A stretch of 64,000 nt of DNA from Begonia masoniana (taxonomy: Eukaryota; Streptophyta; Magnoliopsida; Cucurbitales; Begoniaceae): assembly GCA_022432975.1 (NCBI GenBank), contig CM039502.1, positions 70,524,848-70,588,847 on the forward strand. The letters are read 5' to 3'. Every line of letters starts with the position of its first letter. Positions within the stretch are counted from its first letter, which is position 1. The position numbers and the translations under genes were made by a program. The notes below the pieces were generated by a model. That model ran no database searches. It saw nothing but the letters and a program-made list of their open reading frames with translations, and had not been told where the DNA came from. Shown here in pieces: positions 30,301 to 47,709 of the stretch.

Positions 30301-30645
30301 AAAGCATGGAAGTTTTGTTTCAATCGCCTGGAAGAGAGAAAGCCGAGAGAGATGGGAGGAAACAGGGAAGTGAATGAAAATTCACGTAAGAGGATGAACT
30401 TAGCTTCCTCAACAAGTTGCCACTTGGCAAACACCCATTGGCTTACTCCCACCAACCTTAATCTCTCCCCAAATTGCCCTTCCATGCATTTCAAACTTAG
30501 TGCTTTGGTTTTAGTTACACATTAGTTTAGTTCTCCACTAATTATTTCAACAATTCAACCAAAACATTCCTTTGTATTAATATAATATTAATCCCGTTTA
30601 AATGATCCAGGAAAACTATTACATGGCAAAATGCCGGGTGTTACA
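27369..30645 (-). mobile_element. 5' LTR of gypsy element C (family 2)
   Basis: This 3,277-bp LTR has termini TGTAACACCCGG and GGGCTGTCACA on the minus strand. It contains a splice-donor-like ACAG|GTAAGT (minus strand, near 30.00 kb), short tandem copies of a CAGATTCCCAGGGAGGG motif near 29.6-29.7 kb, and a 92-bp minisatellite near its 3' end. The 3' LTR is not in the window, so no target duplication could be verified. Confidence 0.82.
27930..28866 (-). repeat. 92-bp minisatellite with two TGACGTCA palindromes per unit
   Basis: About ten copies of a unit that alternates ATGACGTCAGCCGGAAGACA and CTGACGTCAACCGGAAGACA with ACTGGGCGGA spacers. Copies differ by a few substitutions. Each carries two perfect 8-bp TGACGTCA palindromes, the classic CRE-like site of plant bZIP (TGA-class) factors. 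Shorter versions occur in the solo LTR at 43.7-44.25 kb. Confidence 0.92.
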
Positions 30646-30647
30646 AT

Positions 30648-30649
<2 letters not shown>

Positions 30650-30701
<52 letters not shown>
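30650..30701. repeat. (TA)n microsatellite, about 26 units
   Basis: A dinucleotide run of ordinary length, four bases after the element C LTR terminus. Confidence 0.95.
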
Positions 30702-30703
<2 letters not shown>

Positions 30704-31344
30704 GATAGACTTCCAATTGTTTTATGCGTGGACCAATTGTTTGTTGTACACTTTTTGCTACATGAAAGTGTTGTGTTTGTATGCACGACGTGATATTGAG
30801 GCAATGATGACCTGTCCTTTTGTTTAAATCTCTAAATCTACCTAGATTTATTTATTTTGTTCGTTATACGATTGACTGATCTACATACAGTCAATATTTC
30901 TTTTTTTCATGCTCTTTGTGGACATTTGACGTGTAAAAGATCTGTGAGTGAGCTTATTCTATGAATAATTTTAAAACAGTAGTGCCACTATTTTATATAT
31001 AGTTTTATCTATGAATGTAGTTTTGTTTTTAAATTCGCTCCACCAATGGCACATGAAGCTCGTTTTAAAAGTGAGAAAAGAGATTTTGATGAATACAATT
31101 CATGTCCGAGAGTTTCTTCATTTGACTCATTATTTTTAAAATAAAATGTCAAAATCCTCTCCTTATTGCAAAATGAGGATTGTGGAGGCGAGGACTAACT
31201 GATAATTATTCCCTTTATTTCTTCTTGAGTAATTATTTCTTTCATTTAGTGAAAACTTTTATTTTTACTATGTTATGTATTATTATATTGGATATTAGAC
31301 ATTTTTATTTCTCTATAATACTCCTTAGGTTTAATTTTTTATCG
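30702..31344. other. No gene recognised
   Basis: AT-rich non-coding sequence between the TA microsatellite and foldback 2. No supported frame, RNA gene or repeat. Confidence 0.4.
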
Positions 31345-32512
31345 AGAAACTATCGAGTTTAACCCTGTACTGTACCTGTAATTTCAGGTAGCCCCCTATA
31401 CTAAAAAAAATCGGCAAATCGAACCTCGTACTATGATTCCGTTATCGGTTTTGACATTTTTAACACTCACGTTAAGTGCATTGAGTTTAATTTTATAAAA
31501 AAATACCCATAAATCGCACAAGTATTAGAAAATCATGAAAATTTTCAGATTATCTTCTCATTATGTGATAAATATTGGTCAACTTTTCAAGTAATTAATA
31601 TCGTTTGTTGTTTTGTTTTAAATTAATATCAGTTCATTCTACACTTTATAAATTAATTTTATAAAATTAACCAAACGATATTGAATTTATTTAAAACATT
31701 TAGCACATATTCATCATTTCAGGGAAGATAATAGAAAACTTTCGTAATTTTTAACACTTATACGATTTATTGTAATTTATTTATTTATTTTATAAATATA
31801 TAAAATTATAGAACATTGGATTTACTTGAATATTTTATCACATATTCATCACATCATGGAAAGATACTCTGAAACTTTTCGTGATTTTCTAACATTTGTA
31901 CGATTTATTATAATTATTTTATAAAATAAATAAATAAAACTACCATAAATCGCACAAGTATTAGAAAATCATGAAAATTTTCAGATTATCTTCTCATTAT
32001 GTGATAAATATGTGGTCAACTTTTCAAGTAAATTTAATATCGTTTGTTGTTTTGTTTTAAATTAATATCAGTTCATTCTACACTTTATAAATTAATTTTA
32101 TAAAATTACCAAACGATATTGAATTTATTTAAAAAATTTAGCACATATTCATCATTTCATGGAAGATAATATGAAAACTTTCGTAATTTTTTAACACTTA
32201 TACGATTTATTGTAATTTTATTTATTTATTTTATAAAATAATTATAATAAATCATATAAGTATTAGAAAATCATGAAAAATTTTAGATTATCTTTTCATG
32301 ATGTGGATGAACATGTGGTAAAATTTTCAAGTAAATCCAATGTCGTTTGGTATTTTTTTATAAAATTAAACTCAATACACTTAACGTGAATGTTGAAAAA
32401 GGTCAAAGCCGAATAACAGAATCATAGTACAGTATTCAGTTTGTCAATTTTTTTAATAAAGAAGAATACCTGAAATTACGGGTATAGTACATGATTAAAA
32501 TCGATAGTTTCT
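31345..32512. repeat. Foldback element 2, termini AGAAACTATCGA
   Basis: The ends are exact 12-bp inverted repeats (AGAAACTATCGA and TCGATAGTTTCT). Imperfect inverted arms extend hundreds of bases inward, with matching landmarks AATTTCAGGTA, GATTCCGTTAT and CACGTTAAGTG. Inside, a segment of about 400 bp is partly duplicated (CAACTTTTCAAGTAA blocks near 31.58 and 32.02 kb). It is non-coding. It shares motifs (ACCAAACGATATTGAATTTA) with foldback 1 and with 33.8-34.25 kb. A clear target duplication was not found. Confidence 0.82.
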
Positions 32513-33401
32513 ATTTTTTATTTCATCTTATTATTTTGTGATCTTTACATGGATTTCAACCTATCAACTAGACTTTCTGTGAACCATGTTTTGGGTTGTA
32601 CGATGGGGTTCTCCACAAAAAAAGAGGCATTCGACTGAGTTTTTTCGTCTAGAACCGCCTACGAGTCATGACAACAAAAATCAATTATCTAAGCGAATAT
32701 TTCTTTACCAAACTCTACAGTTAGGAAATAATAATGTTAGTCTTCACTGGAAAGCTACCTTGGTGTAGCTCAAAGTTCAATTAGCTAGGATGGGAGAAGT
32801 CTTTCTAGTTCCCTCGGTTCCTCATTGTTTATATGGTGTCCTTAAATCATTAGATTCTTACATACTCCTCTAAATCTTTTATATTTTTGTTGGGGCGAAC
32901 TAACGAGTTAAAAGCTCCTTTAGTAGGACCCCAAAGAAAATACTGGTAAATGTTTATCAATCAAGCTTCTCTAATGGCAGCCTATTTTACCCAGGTGATG
33001 AACCTGGTGCATACTGGATTTATTCGCAGTAGGGAGTTGGGAAGTCAGCGGAAGAAATCAGGGGAGGTCGTGGGGATGAAAAGACACGGTTCCGTTTCAG
33101 AGCTCTGCATTATTGCACAGAGATGACAGAACGTGTTTTAATATATTTATATACGGAATTATATAATAATTAAATGCTGACTCTAGATCAACCTACACTT
33201 AGAACTTAAGAGTAGACCCACCTCTTTTTCTTGCATTCTTAGTTTAATATTATCCAAATGTTTAGCGTTCAGTGATTCGATTCCTCGTTGACTATTTACA
33301 CTCTCTCTGCTTCTGTTCTTGGTCAGGCTATTTTCGAGTGTAGAAGTGGAAACCCTAAGTTAACTTTGAGTTCTGGTTTTCTTCTTAGATGACAATCTAG
33401 A
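32513..33401. other. No gene recognised
   Basis: One short frame (MFWVVRWGSPQKKRHSTEFF near 32.59 kb) with stops; I do not recognise it. The remainder shows no supported feature up to the terminal repeat at 33.4 kb. Confidence 0.35.
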
Positions 33402-33720
33402 GGTAAAAACCATTTTAATCTTAAACTAATAATCTTAACAAATTCACCCTTCAATTATCATAAACCTAACAATTTAATTCTTAATGCCCCCTGATTACCC
33501 TTTTTTTTGCATTTTTTGACTAGAACGGGGGCAATCTAAAATGAACGGCCCCCCGTTCTGTCAAGGGTGTTCGTTCCACGTGCGGTGCACGTGGAATTGA
33601 AACGCGTGACTGTTCTCCCGAGTCGACCCCATGTTCTCAAGAGCATTTTATAGCAGTGGTCCAACTCGGGAAAACAGACCGTTCTCAATTATTGGACTCC
33701 AGAACGGGGATCGTTCTCCA
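33402..33720 (+). repeat. Left terminal inverted repeat of the T2 host element
   Basis: Aligns by eye to the inverted sequence at 53345-53732. The inner part is GC-rich and itself full of short inverted repeats, including CCACGTGC-GGT-GCACGTGG at 33576-33594 and a GAACGG...CCGTTC hairpin. Confidence 0.75.
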
Positions 33721-33779
33721 AAATGAGCCCTTTTATATATTTATTATAATGCGTAATTTATGTATTTATTGTAATGTAT

Positions 33780-34250
33780 AATTTTAGATTTATTATTATC
33801 TGTAATTTCTTGATTATCTTTCAATTATATGATGAACATGTGGTAAAATTTTTAAGTAAATTCAATACCGTTTGATATTTTTTTAAAATTAATTTAATAA
33901 AATGAAAAATGAATGGGGTCCCAGCCCTAGAACGGATGGAAAAAAAATATCAAACGATATTCAATTTATTTGAAATTTTTAACACATGTTCAGCACATCA
34001 TGTGAAGATAATCTGAAAATTTTCATTATTTTCTAACATTTGTATAATTTATGTAATTTTAGATAATTATTTTATAAAATAGAAGTACAACAATTATAAT
34101 AAATCATACAAGTGTTAGAAAATAACGAAAATTTACATATTATATTCTCATGATGTGCGGAATATGTGTTAAAAATTTCAAGTAAATTGAATATCGTTTG
34201 GTATTTTTTTAAAATTAATTTATAAAGTGAATAATGTGTAATTTAGTGAG
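33780..34250. repeat. AT-rich inverted-repeat sequence related to foldbacks 1 and 2
   Basis: Contains inverted copies around 33.84-33.90 and 33.94-34.03 kb, and a further copy at 34.15-34.23 kb, of the same motif (ATATCAAACGATATTCAATT) found in foldbacks 1 and 2. It is non-coding and lies between the left terminal repeat and the T2 gene end. Confidence 0.65.
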
Positions 34251-34468
34251 GTAAAGTTGAAAAAATGGACAGAGTTTCGTTTGTTTTATGACTCTTTCAT
34301 AGCCACAATTCCTGCATATTCAAATTACAATTTATATCCAACAGCCAGATCCAGATAATTACAATACAAAGATAAAGTAAAGTGAAATAAAATGAAATGA
34401 AATACAAACTATAGTACATCAAACGATACTAATAAACGTAAAACAAAATACATAAATTGAAATATAAA

Positions 34469-34839
34469 CTACACTATGGGTGGGTCATCGTTGTCAGAAG
34501 CCTCCAGCCAACTCGTGAATCTTTCATTCAGCTGTATGTTAGACAAGTTGATATCCCCGACTCTACTCACGAGAAAATTCATCCTCTGCTCTATCATGTA
34601 CCACCGCTGCTCCATCTTGTCTCCACCGCTGCTCCATGGTGTCCAATATACTAGCCTCCTGGTGGGATAATGGTGGCGCGGTGGCGTCCTTTATAGGAGC
34701 GTCTCGAGATGTAGAGGCCCCATGATCTCCCTTGCACATCCAAGTCCCGTCGACTTCGACTTGGCCCATTCGAATCAGATGAAGCCTGTCAAATAAATTT
34801 ACAGATCTTTGTGCTCTCCTCTGCTCTCTACTGGGTAGT
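34469..34839 (-). pseudogene. Transposon protein T2, C-terminal part
   Basis: Minus-strand remnant with LIRMGQVEVDGTWM and DHGASTS, matching LIRMGIIEVDGWWV and NQGASTT of T1, then a coiled-coil-like tail ending at a TAG at 34469-34471. It is separated from its upstream part by element B. The interrupted frame is in register when the GTAGT duplication is taken into account. A frame change near the EQRW segment and stops show decay. Confidence 0.65.
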
Positions 34840-37039
34840 TGTAACGCCCCGAGTTTTCTGAACCCGGTGTGTTACTCATAAGCTCGTACATAACTAAGAA
34901 ACCTTGGACTAAATTTAAAACTTCGCTCGAAAGTCAAAATTTAATATATATATTTTTTTAAAAAGAAAAAAGAAAACTTCAAAACATTTAAAGACTTGCA
35001 GCGGAAATCATTTGAGCAACAGTAGAGTTGAACAAAACTATGAAACATGGTTTGGAATGTTATGAGACAATCGGCAAATAGGAAATAAAAGTTTAAACCG
35101 TGGAATACTTGAGAAGTCGTAGAAGTCAAACGCATCTGCCGATGAATAAAGTCAACGGAAGAAGCAGAAACAGCAAATAGAGGGCTTCTACCGATGACGT
35201 GGACCAGAAGAGTTGGAAACAAAAGACATCTCTCGGTGGACTACATCTACCGATGACGTCAGCCAGATAAAACAATTATCCAACATCAACCGATAGAAAA
35301 ACGACAAGTTTTGCGACTCGCATCTACAGATGGCAAAACGACAAAATCTCTCATCCCCTACTTCCGATAGGGCAAACTGCATATACCGATCACTAAACGA
35401 CAAAGCATAATACCCACTCATACCGGTAGGGCAAAATCTACATCTTCCGATAGGATAAACCTCATGTACCTATGACTTTACTGAGACATCATCCGATGGC
35501 TTTACTGAAGACATCTTCCGATAAAACAAACCTCATGTACCGATGACTTTACTGGGACATCATCCGATGGCTTTACTGAAGACATCTTCCGATAGAACAG
35601 CACGACTCAACATCTGCCGATAGACTTCATCTACCGACGAAGAACAGAATAACAACTCAAACTATGGGAAGGGATTTTTCACTTTACAGAAACCATTCAG
35701 AAACAATTCAAATCATTATATTGTTCAAATCCAGTAAAAACCAACATTTAAAACCCAACGGATCACTAGTATCAGTAAATCTCATTACGTAATCAAAATA
35801 TTAAAATCTCTACTGTCAAGAAAACTTGACATACTCAGATTAAATCTTTATCAACTAAACCCCCCCCCCCCCCCCCCCACCCCACAACCGCTGACATCAG
35901 TTAACCCGCCTCGTCAGTTTACCAGGCTGAAACATGAACGTACTCCTCCAACCACACCTAATCATCTGAGTATCCAGGAAATTCACCTGCAGTATCCTCA
36001 ACACCTACATCACAAAACTCATCTATTAGCCTAATGCTAAGTAAGCAAAGCAGTAATGAAATGAAATACTGAAACATAAATACCTAAACATGCAATTCCT
36101 ACTTTCTCATCTCAGTTGCATTCACATTCATTCATAAGCTGATCTGATCCCTCGATTCCCTTGGGAAGTGGATCAATTTTTCCAATGTTATACATCCTCT
36201 ACTCGATTAAGGGGCGGATGAATTCCCTTAATAGCTGATCTGATCCCTTGGTTCCCTTGGGAGTGGGATCAATTCTCCCAATGTCATAAATCCCTACTTA
36301 AGTTAAGGGGTGGATTAGTTCCCTTAATAGTTTATCTGTCACATTCAGTTCATACCTTACCATTCTTACATGGAAATTTATTTTCGTAATCTTTCAAAAA
36401 CATGATGCATGACATACAAAATCATTCACAAGATACATAACCCTACTGTTTTGTGATGTAGGCCCGAAGGCACATGCATACTTTACTTACCTGGCTCTCT
36501 TGGAAATGCTCGGTTACAACTACTCTGGAAGCCCTGTTCACCTAATGTCATAAGCAGAATACCGATTAGATCACCACTAACCTTACTCTATATATCATTC
36601 AAAAAAAAACTATGGAGCTAGTTTGGAAGCTCTGGTCATCGTACATTCTCGGCTCAACACTAAACCCGAACTCAACTCACTCACAGCATTATCAAAATAC
36701 GCACATTGCACTCTTTCTACTACCTAGCCACTAAAATCTCAAGAAACGAAGGGAAAACTTACCTAGTTTGAAGGAGAATCGGGCGAGGAAAATCGCTTAG
36801 AGAGCTCGGCTGCTTGAGCTGAAAACCCGAAGAGAAAAGTGTGAAATGGAGGCGGCTACAGTGCATTAAACCCAATCTCTATTCCTTAAATACGTTATCC
36901 ACTTTTAAATTTTCAATTTACATAAATGCCCTTGCTTAGTCACTCATTAACCTAATCAATAATTCTCCCAATTTTTCTATGAAATTGCACATCATAAATT
37001 GATAAGTTAAATTCGGTTTAATTGAAATCGGGTGCTACA
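34840..37039 (-). mobile_element. 3' LTR of element B (family 1, 2,200 bp)
   Basis: Complete LTR with termini TGTAGCACCCG and GGGGCGTTACA on the minus strand. It carries a splice-donor-like CCAG|GTAAGTAAAG (minus strand, near 36.50 kb), an acceptor-like TTACTTAG (near 36.04 kb), the CCGATGACGTCA-type motif region at 35.1-35.65 kb with two or three copies of an 80-bp repeat, and a C-run near 35.86 kb. It serves as the reference copy for family 1. Confidence 0.93.
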
Positions 37040-37057
37040 ATCTACCCTCCTTAAAAG
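37040..37057 (-). promoter_or_regulatory. Polypurine tract of element B
   Basis: The minus strand reads CTTTTAAGGAGGGTAGAT immediately before the 3' LTR, the usual plus-strand primer of Ty3/gypsy elements. Confidence 0.85.
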
Positions 37058-37074
37058 AATTTTGTCCTCAAAAT

Positions 37075-42390
<5,316 letters not shown>

Positions 42391-43462
42391 GAAAACCTCA
42401 AAACATTTAAAGACTTGCAGCGGAAATCATTTGAGCAACAATAGAGTTGAACAAAACTATGAAACATGGTTTGGAATGTTATGAGACAATCGGCAAATAG
42501 GAAATAAAAGTTTAAACCGTGGAATACTTGAGAAGTCGCAGAAGTCAAACGCATCTGCCGATGAATAAAGTCAACGGAAGAAGCAGAAACAGCAAATAGA
42601 GGGCTTCTACCGATGACGTGGACCAGAAGAGTTGGAAACAAAAGACATCTCTCGGTGGACTACATCTACCGATGACGTCAGCCAGATAAAAAAATTATCC
42701 AACATCAACCGATAGCAAAACGACAAGTTTTGCGACTCGCATCTACCGATGGCAAAACGACAAAATCTCTCATCCCCTACTTCCGATAGGGCAAACTGCA
42801 TATACCGATCACTAAACGACAAAGCATAATACCCACTCATACCGGTAGGGCAAAATCTACATCTTCCGATAGGATAAACCTCATGTACCGATGACTTTAC
42901 TGAGACATCATCCGATGGCTTTACTGAAGACATCTTCCGATAAAACAAACCTCATGTACCGATGACTTTACTGGGACATCATCCGATGGCTTTACTGAAG
43001 ACATCTTCTGATAGAACAGCACGACTCAACATCTGCCGATAGACTTCATCTACCGACGAAGAAATGAATAACAACTCTAACTACGGGAAGGGATTTTTCA
43101 CTTTACAGAAACCATTCAGAAACAATTCAAATCATTATATTGTTCAAATCCAGTAAAAACCAACATTTAAAACCCAGCGGATCACCAGTATCAGTAAATC
43201 TCATTACGTAATCAAAATATTAAAATCTCTACTGTCAAGAAATCTTGACATACTCAGATTAAATCTTTATCAACTAACCCCCCCTCCCCATACAACCGCT
43301 GACATCAGTTAACCCGCCTCGTCAGTTTACCAGGCTGAAACATGAACATACTTCTCCAACCACACCTAATCATCTGAGTATCCAGGAAATTCACTTGCAG
43401 TATCCTCAACACCTACATCACAAAACTCATCTATTAGCCTAATGCTAAGTAAGCAAAGCAGT

Positions 43463-46095
43463 TGTGACGACCCGAAACCGGAACCCGATCGGAGTCCGAG
43501 ATCGGAGCCATCACTCCGGGACAGTGGACAGAAAACGGTGACTATTTTTTTTTTTGAAACATAATTCTTTAAAACGTTGACAGAGGGAGAGGGAGTTCTC
43601 GGATGTAGAAATTTAAAACAGGTTTCAATAATGGATAACAGAACAGAAATTAGCATAAGGCTGGCGGAGGAGGAAACAGGAAACGTTGGTGGAAGACTTA
43701 GGCAAATACCGACGGAAGACTTGAATGACGTCAGCCGGAAGATGTAAATGCAAAGACAGAAGCGGAGATGACGTCAGGCGGAAGATTAGAGCTATCGGTG
43801 GATTCAGATACGACAAAAGACGAACAGTATTCAGCGGAAGAGGCTGAGTAAAACTGGGCAGAAGAGGTGGTGACATCAGCCGGAAGATGGGTGACGTCAG
43901 CCGGAGGATGCAGACAATTGATGAAATCAGACGAAGTGATGACGTCAGCCGGAAGATACAGACAGAAACTGTGAATGAACTGGGCGGGAGAGATAAGCCG
44001 GCGGTGGATGTCGAATAAGACAAGACAGATGACGTCACAGGAAGATGTAATTACACTGGCGGAAGACTTGGGTGACGTCAACCGGAAGACGAGATTTTAA
44101 ACTGGGCGGAAGACTTATGCTGACATCAGCCGGAAGACATATTTACACTGGGCGGAAGACTTGGGTGACGTCAACCGGAAGACGGGGTTTTAAACTGGGC
44201 GGAAGACTTATGCTGACATCAGCCGGAAGACATATTTACACTGGGCGGATGACTTGGTTTTTAAGGCAGAAACTTGACAAATTTTAACAGAAAGACATGC
44301 CAACAGAAAACTTCGAAACAAAAAGCAATAAGGCTTCAAGCCTCCAAACCCGAATCAGAACAAGATTATGAAACATGCCTCACAAATGACAGATTCAAGA
44401 AAACAAACTGCATGGATAGCTCTAGAATTCGAGGCTATCCATGCACAACCTGAAAGGAAGAATCCCAGCAGTTCCAGAATGATTTCGACACATTGAAAAA
44501 CATAAATACAACTGTCAAATACAGAGGTTTTAGAATACACCAACAAAACCTATACTTAAATCAGGTTTCTAACAAAAATCCAAACAGAGTTTTGAAACAA
44601 AACACCAGAGTTCAGTAAAACCTACAGACATAAACTCTACTTAAAAACTGAAACCTCAGAGCAGAAACATGTCTGACTACAACAACCACCCTGTGAGCTC
44701 GATCCACCATTTACATCATATCATCATTTTGAGGAACAAGGTCCTCGGTTTCAGGTTCAGTACCTACATCAGAGAGTTCACCTATGAGTTTAAAACACAG
44801 TAAGGACATAATCAGAATACAGTGATGCAAAATGCTATGCATGCAGTTTTTCAGAAATACGGTGACAGTACAGAGCATTAAGTTACAATGGCAGTAAAAT
44901 TAAGTGGAGCTTATAGGGGAACTGGCAAACAGTGGGGAAGGGGGAGGGTGCACTATCAGGCACATTCAGGGGTACAGTACAGTGGGGAAGGGGGAGGGTG
45001 CACTATCAGGCACATTCAGGGGTACAGTACAGTGGGGGAGGGGGAGGGTGCACTATCAGGCACATTCAGGGATACAGTACAGTAAACGGTAAACAGTAAC
45101 AGTTCAGTGGCCAGTCCCCGTCTCACACTTAACCTGGTACATTTCAGTCGGATTTTATCTTATTAGTTTCAAACGGTGTACAGAAATCGGTTTTTGCATG
45201 AATTTTCAGGAAAACAGTGTATGCATGACATTCTCAGTGCCTGAACCTATAACAGCAGACATCAGAAATAACAGGGCATATTGTGAGATAGAAAACAGAC
45301 AACTCAGAATGTGAACTGAGCAGACAACACAGAACACAAACTGAACAGAAGCTATAACATTTCTACCCAAAACTACCCGACAGAACAGGAACCCTAGTAC
45401 CTCTGTGATATAGGGCCATAAGGGCCAACCTACAGTTACGAACTTACCTGTTTGCTGCGGTGTCAGATGCTCGAATGTCCCTGGAATGCTCGGACCTATA
45501 GTATGCATGAAGAGGTATTAAATAGCTGCAAATGTTAACTAGTAAGTTGGTAGAATCTGCTCCAAACTCATCCAAACCCTTAGAAAACAAACCGGTGTGT
45601 TTTCATCCAAAAACAGAGAGTTTTCACCAAATACCGAAACCCTAAACTTCGGTAAAACTCACATTAAACTCATCCAAACTTGTTAGCATTAAAGGATGCT
45701 TACCTTAGCGGAGAAACAGAAAGGAACAGAGGAGATCGAAGTAACTTCGATGGCTGTTCGTCGACTGAGAGAGAGAATGCAGAGGTGAGAAAGAGAGAGA
45801 GAAAGAGAGAGCAGGGAAGTGAAGTGAAGAGGGTTTCACGTAGGAGGAAGAGCTTAGCTTCTTCAACAAGTTGCCACTTGGCGATCCTCCATTGGCTTTC
45901 TCCCACCAACCTTAATTAGTTCTCTATTTTACCCTTCCATTGGTTTTTAATTAAATTGACTTGTTTTGGTTAGTTGGTCATTAGTTTGGTCCTCTCTTAA
46001 ACATTCCATCAATTCAACCAAAATATACATTGTATTTAAATAATTTAAATACAATACGGGGAAACCATTACGTGGCAAAAATGCCGGGTGTTACA
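43463..46095 (-). mobile_element. Solo LTR, gypsy family 2, nested in the element B LTR
   Basis: This 2,633-bp LTR has termini TGTAACACCCGG and GGGTCGTCACA on the minus strand. It is flanked by the perfect duplication GCAGT (43458-43462 and 46096-46100), and the intact sister LTR of element B confirms the empty site. It contains two to three copies of the 92-bp TGACGTCA-bearing repeat at 43.73-44.25 kb and a conserved ACAG|GTAAGTTCG splice-donor-like site (minus strand, near 45.45 kb). Confidence 0.95.
44931..45080 (+). repeat. 50-bp tandem repeat, three copies
   Basis: Units begin at 44931, 44981 and 45031 (AGTGGGGAAGGGGGAGGGTG). They lie inside the solo LTR and are G-rich on the plus strand. 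The related LTR at 55.2 kb has a single non-expanded counterpart (TGCCTGATAGTGCACCCTC). Confidence 0.9.
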
Positions 46096-47086
46096 GCAGT
46101 AATGAAATGAAATGCTGAAACATAAATACCTAAACATGCAATTCCTACTTTCTCATCTCAGTTGCATTCACATTCATTCATAAGCTGATCTGATCCCTCG
46201 ATTCCCTTGGGAAGTGGATCAATTTTCCCAATGTTATACATCCTCTACTCGATTAAGGGGCGGATGAATTCCCTTAATAGCTGATCAGATCCCTTGGTTC
46301 CCTTGGGAGTGGGATCAATTCTCCCAATGTCATAAATCCCAACTTAAGTTAAGGGGTGGATTAGTTCCCTTAATAGTTTATCTGTCACATTCTGTTCATA
46401 CCTTACCATTCTTACATGGAAATTCATTTTCGTAATCTTTCAAAAACATGATGCATGACATACAAAATCATTCACAAGATACATAACCCTACTGTTTTGT
46501 GATGTAGGCCCGAAGGCACATGCATACTTTACTTACCTGGCTCTCTTGGAAATGCTCGGTTACAACTACTCTGGAAGCCCTGTTCACCTAATGTCATAAG
46601 CAGAATACCGATTAGATCACCACTAACCTTACTCTATATATCATTCAAAAAAAAACTATGGAGCTAGTTTGGAAGCTCTGGTCATCGTACATTCTCAGCT
46701 CAACCCTAAACCCGAACTTAACTCACTCACAGCATTATCAAAATACGCACATTGCACTCTTTCTACTACCTAGCCACTAAAATCTCAAGAAACAAAGGGA
46801 AAACTTACCTAGTTTGAAGGAGAATCGGGCGAGAAAAATCGCCTAGAGAGCTCGGCTGCTTGAGCTGAAAACCCGAAGAGAAAAGTGTGAAATGGAGGCG
46901 GCTACAGTGCATTAAACCCAATCCCTCATTCCTTAAATACGTTATCCACTTTTAAATTTCCAATTTACATAATTGCCCTTGCTTAGTCACTCATTAACCT
47001 AATCAATAATTCTCTCAATTTTTCCATGAAATTGCACATCATAAATTGATAAGTTAAATTCGGTTTAATTGAAACCGGGTGCTACA

Positions 47087-47709
47087 GTAGTTGAATCCCA
47101 AATCGCTCGACCATCCTCTGAATCAAGGTGTTGTACGGAAGATTCTTGTTGCATGTTTGACCAATCTCATGCATGTGACCTAAGATCAAGTAGCTAGGGT
47201 CGAACATCCTACTACTGTATAGCTTCTCCATCACATAAAGATTCATGCAGCTCACCAGATCTCTATATCCATCACGAGGTAGAATGGTGTGGGTGATCAA
47301 GTTGTGAATAACACGAGTTTTGATGTTCAAGTCCTTCGATCTCAGCTTATTTAGGTGAATTTGCCTTAGGAACTCTAGTCCCTCCGTCGATCTAAAAAAG
47401 TCACAGTCTCGGGAAGTGTGATAGTATCTCTTAATGTCACTTCCTTATGCTGCAAATCCGAGCAATTCGTTAACAACCTCTGAAGATACGATAATCTCTG
47501 TACCGCAGATGTACGTCTTCAACCACCCAATCCTCCAGGTGAAGCTCAAGTTCACATAAAATAAGCGAACAATTTCGTTGCAGCTCTCTCCCCTCAGCCC
47601 GTACACACCGTGCAACGAGATTCTGTCAAATATCTCTTTTATCTCCAAAGACTCCCAACCACTAAAGTTGGCAACCTTTCCATGAATAATCGAATGAATT
47701 GACATATCC
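47087..47709 (-). pseudogene. Transposon protein T2, central part
   Basis: Minus-strand remnant between two nested insertions. It has FSGWESLEIKEIFDRISL, CNEIVRLFYVNLSFTW, a VSSEVVNELLGFA segment, KRYYHTSRDC, THTILPRDGYRDLVSCMNLY and NTLIQRMVERFGIQL. All of these have T1 counterparts in the same order. The frame contains at least one stop (near 47445) and a frame change near 47.33 kb. Both ends are defined by exact duplications of the neighbouring insertions (GTAGT and TATCC). Confidence 0.68.
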
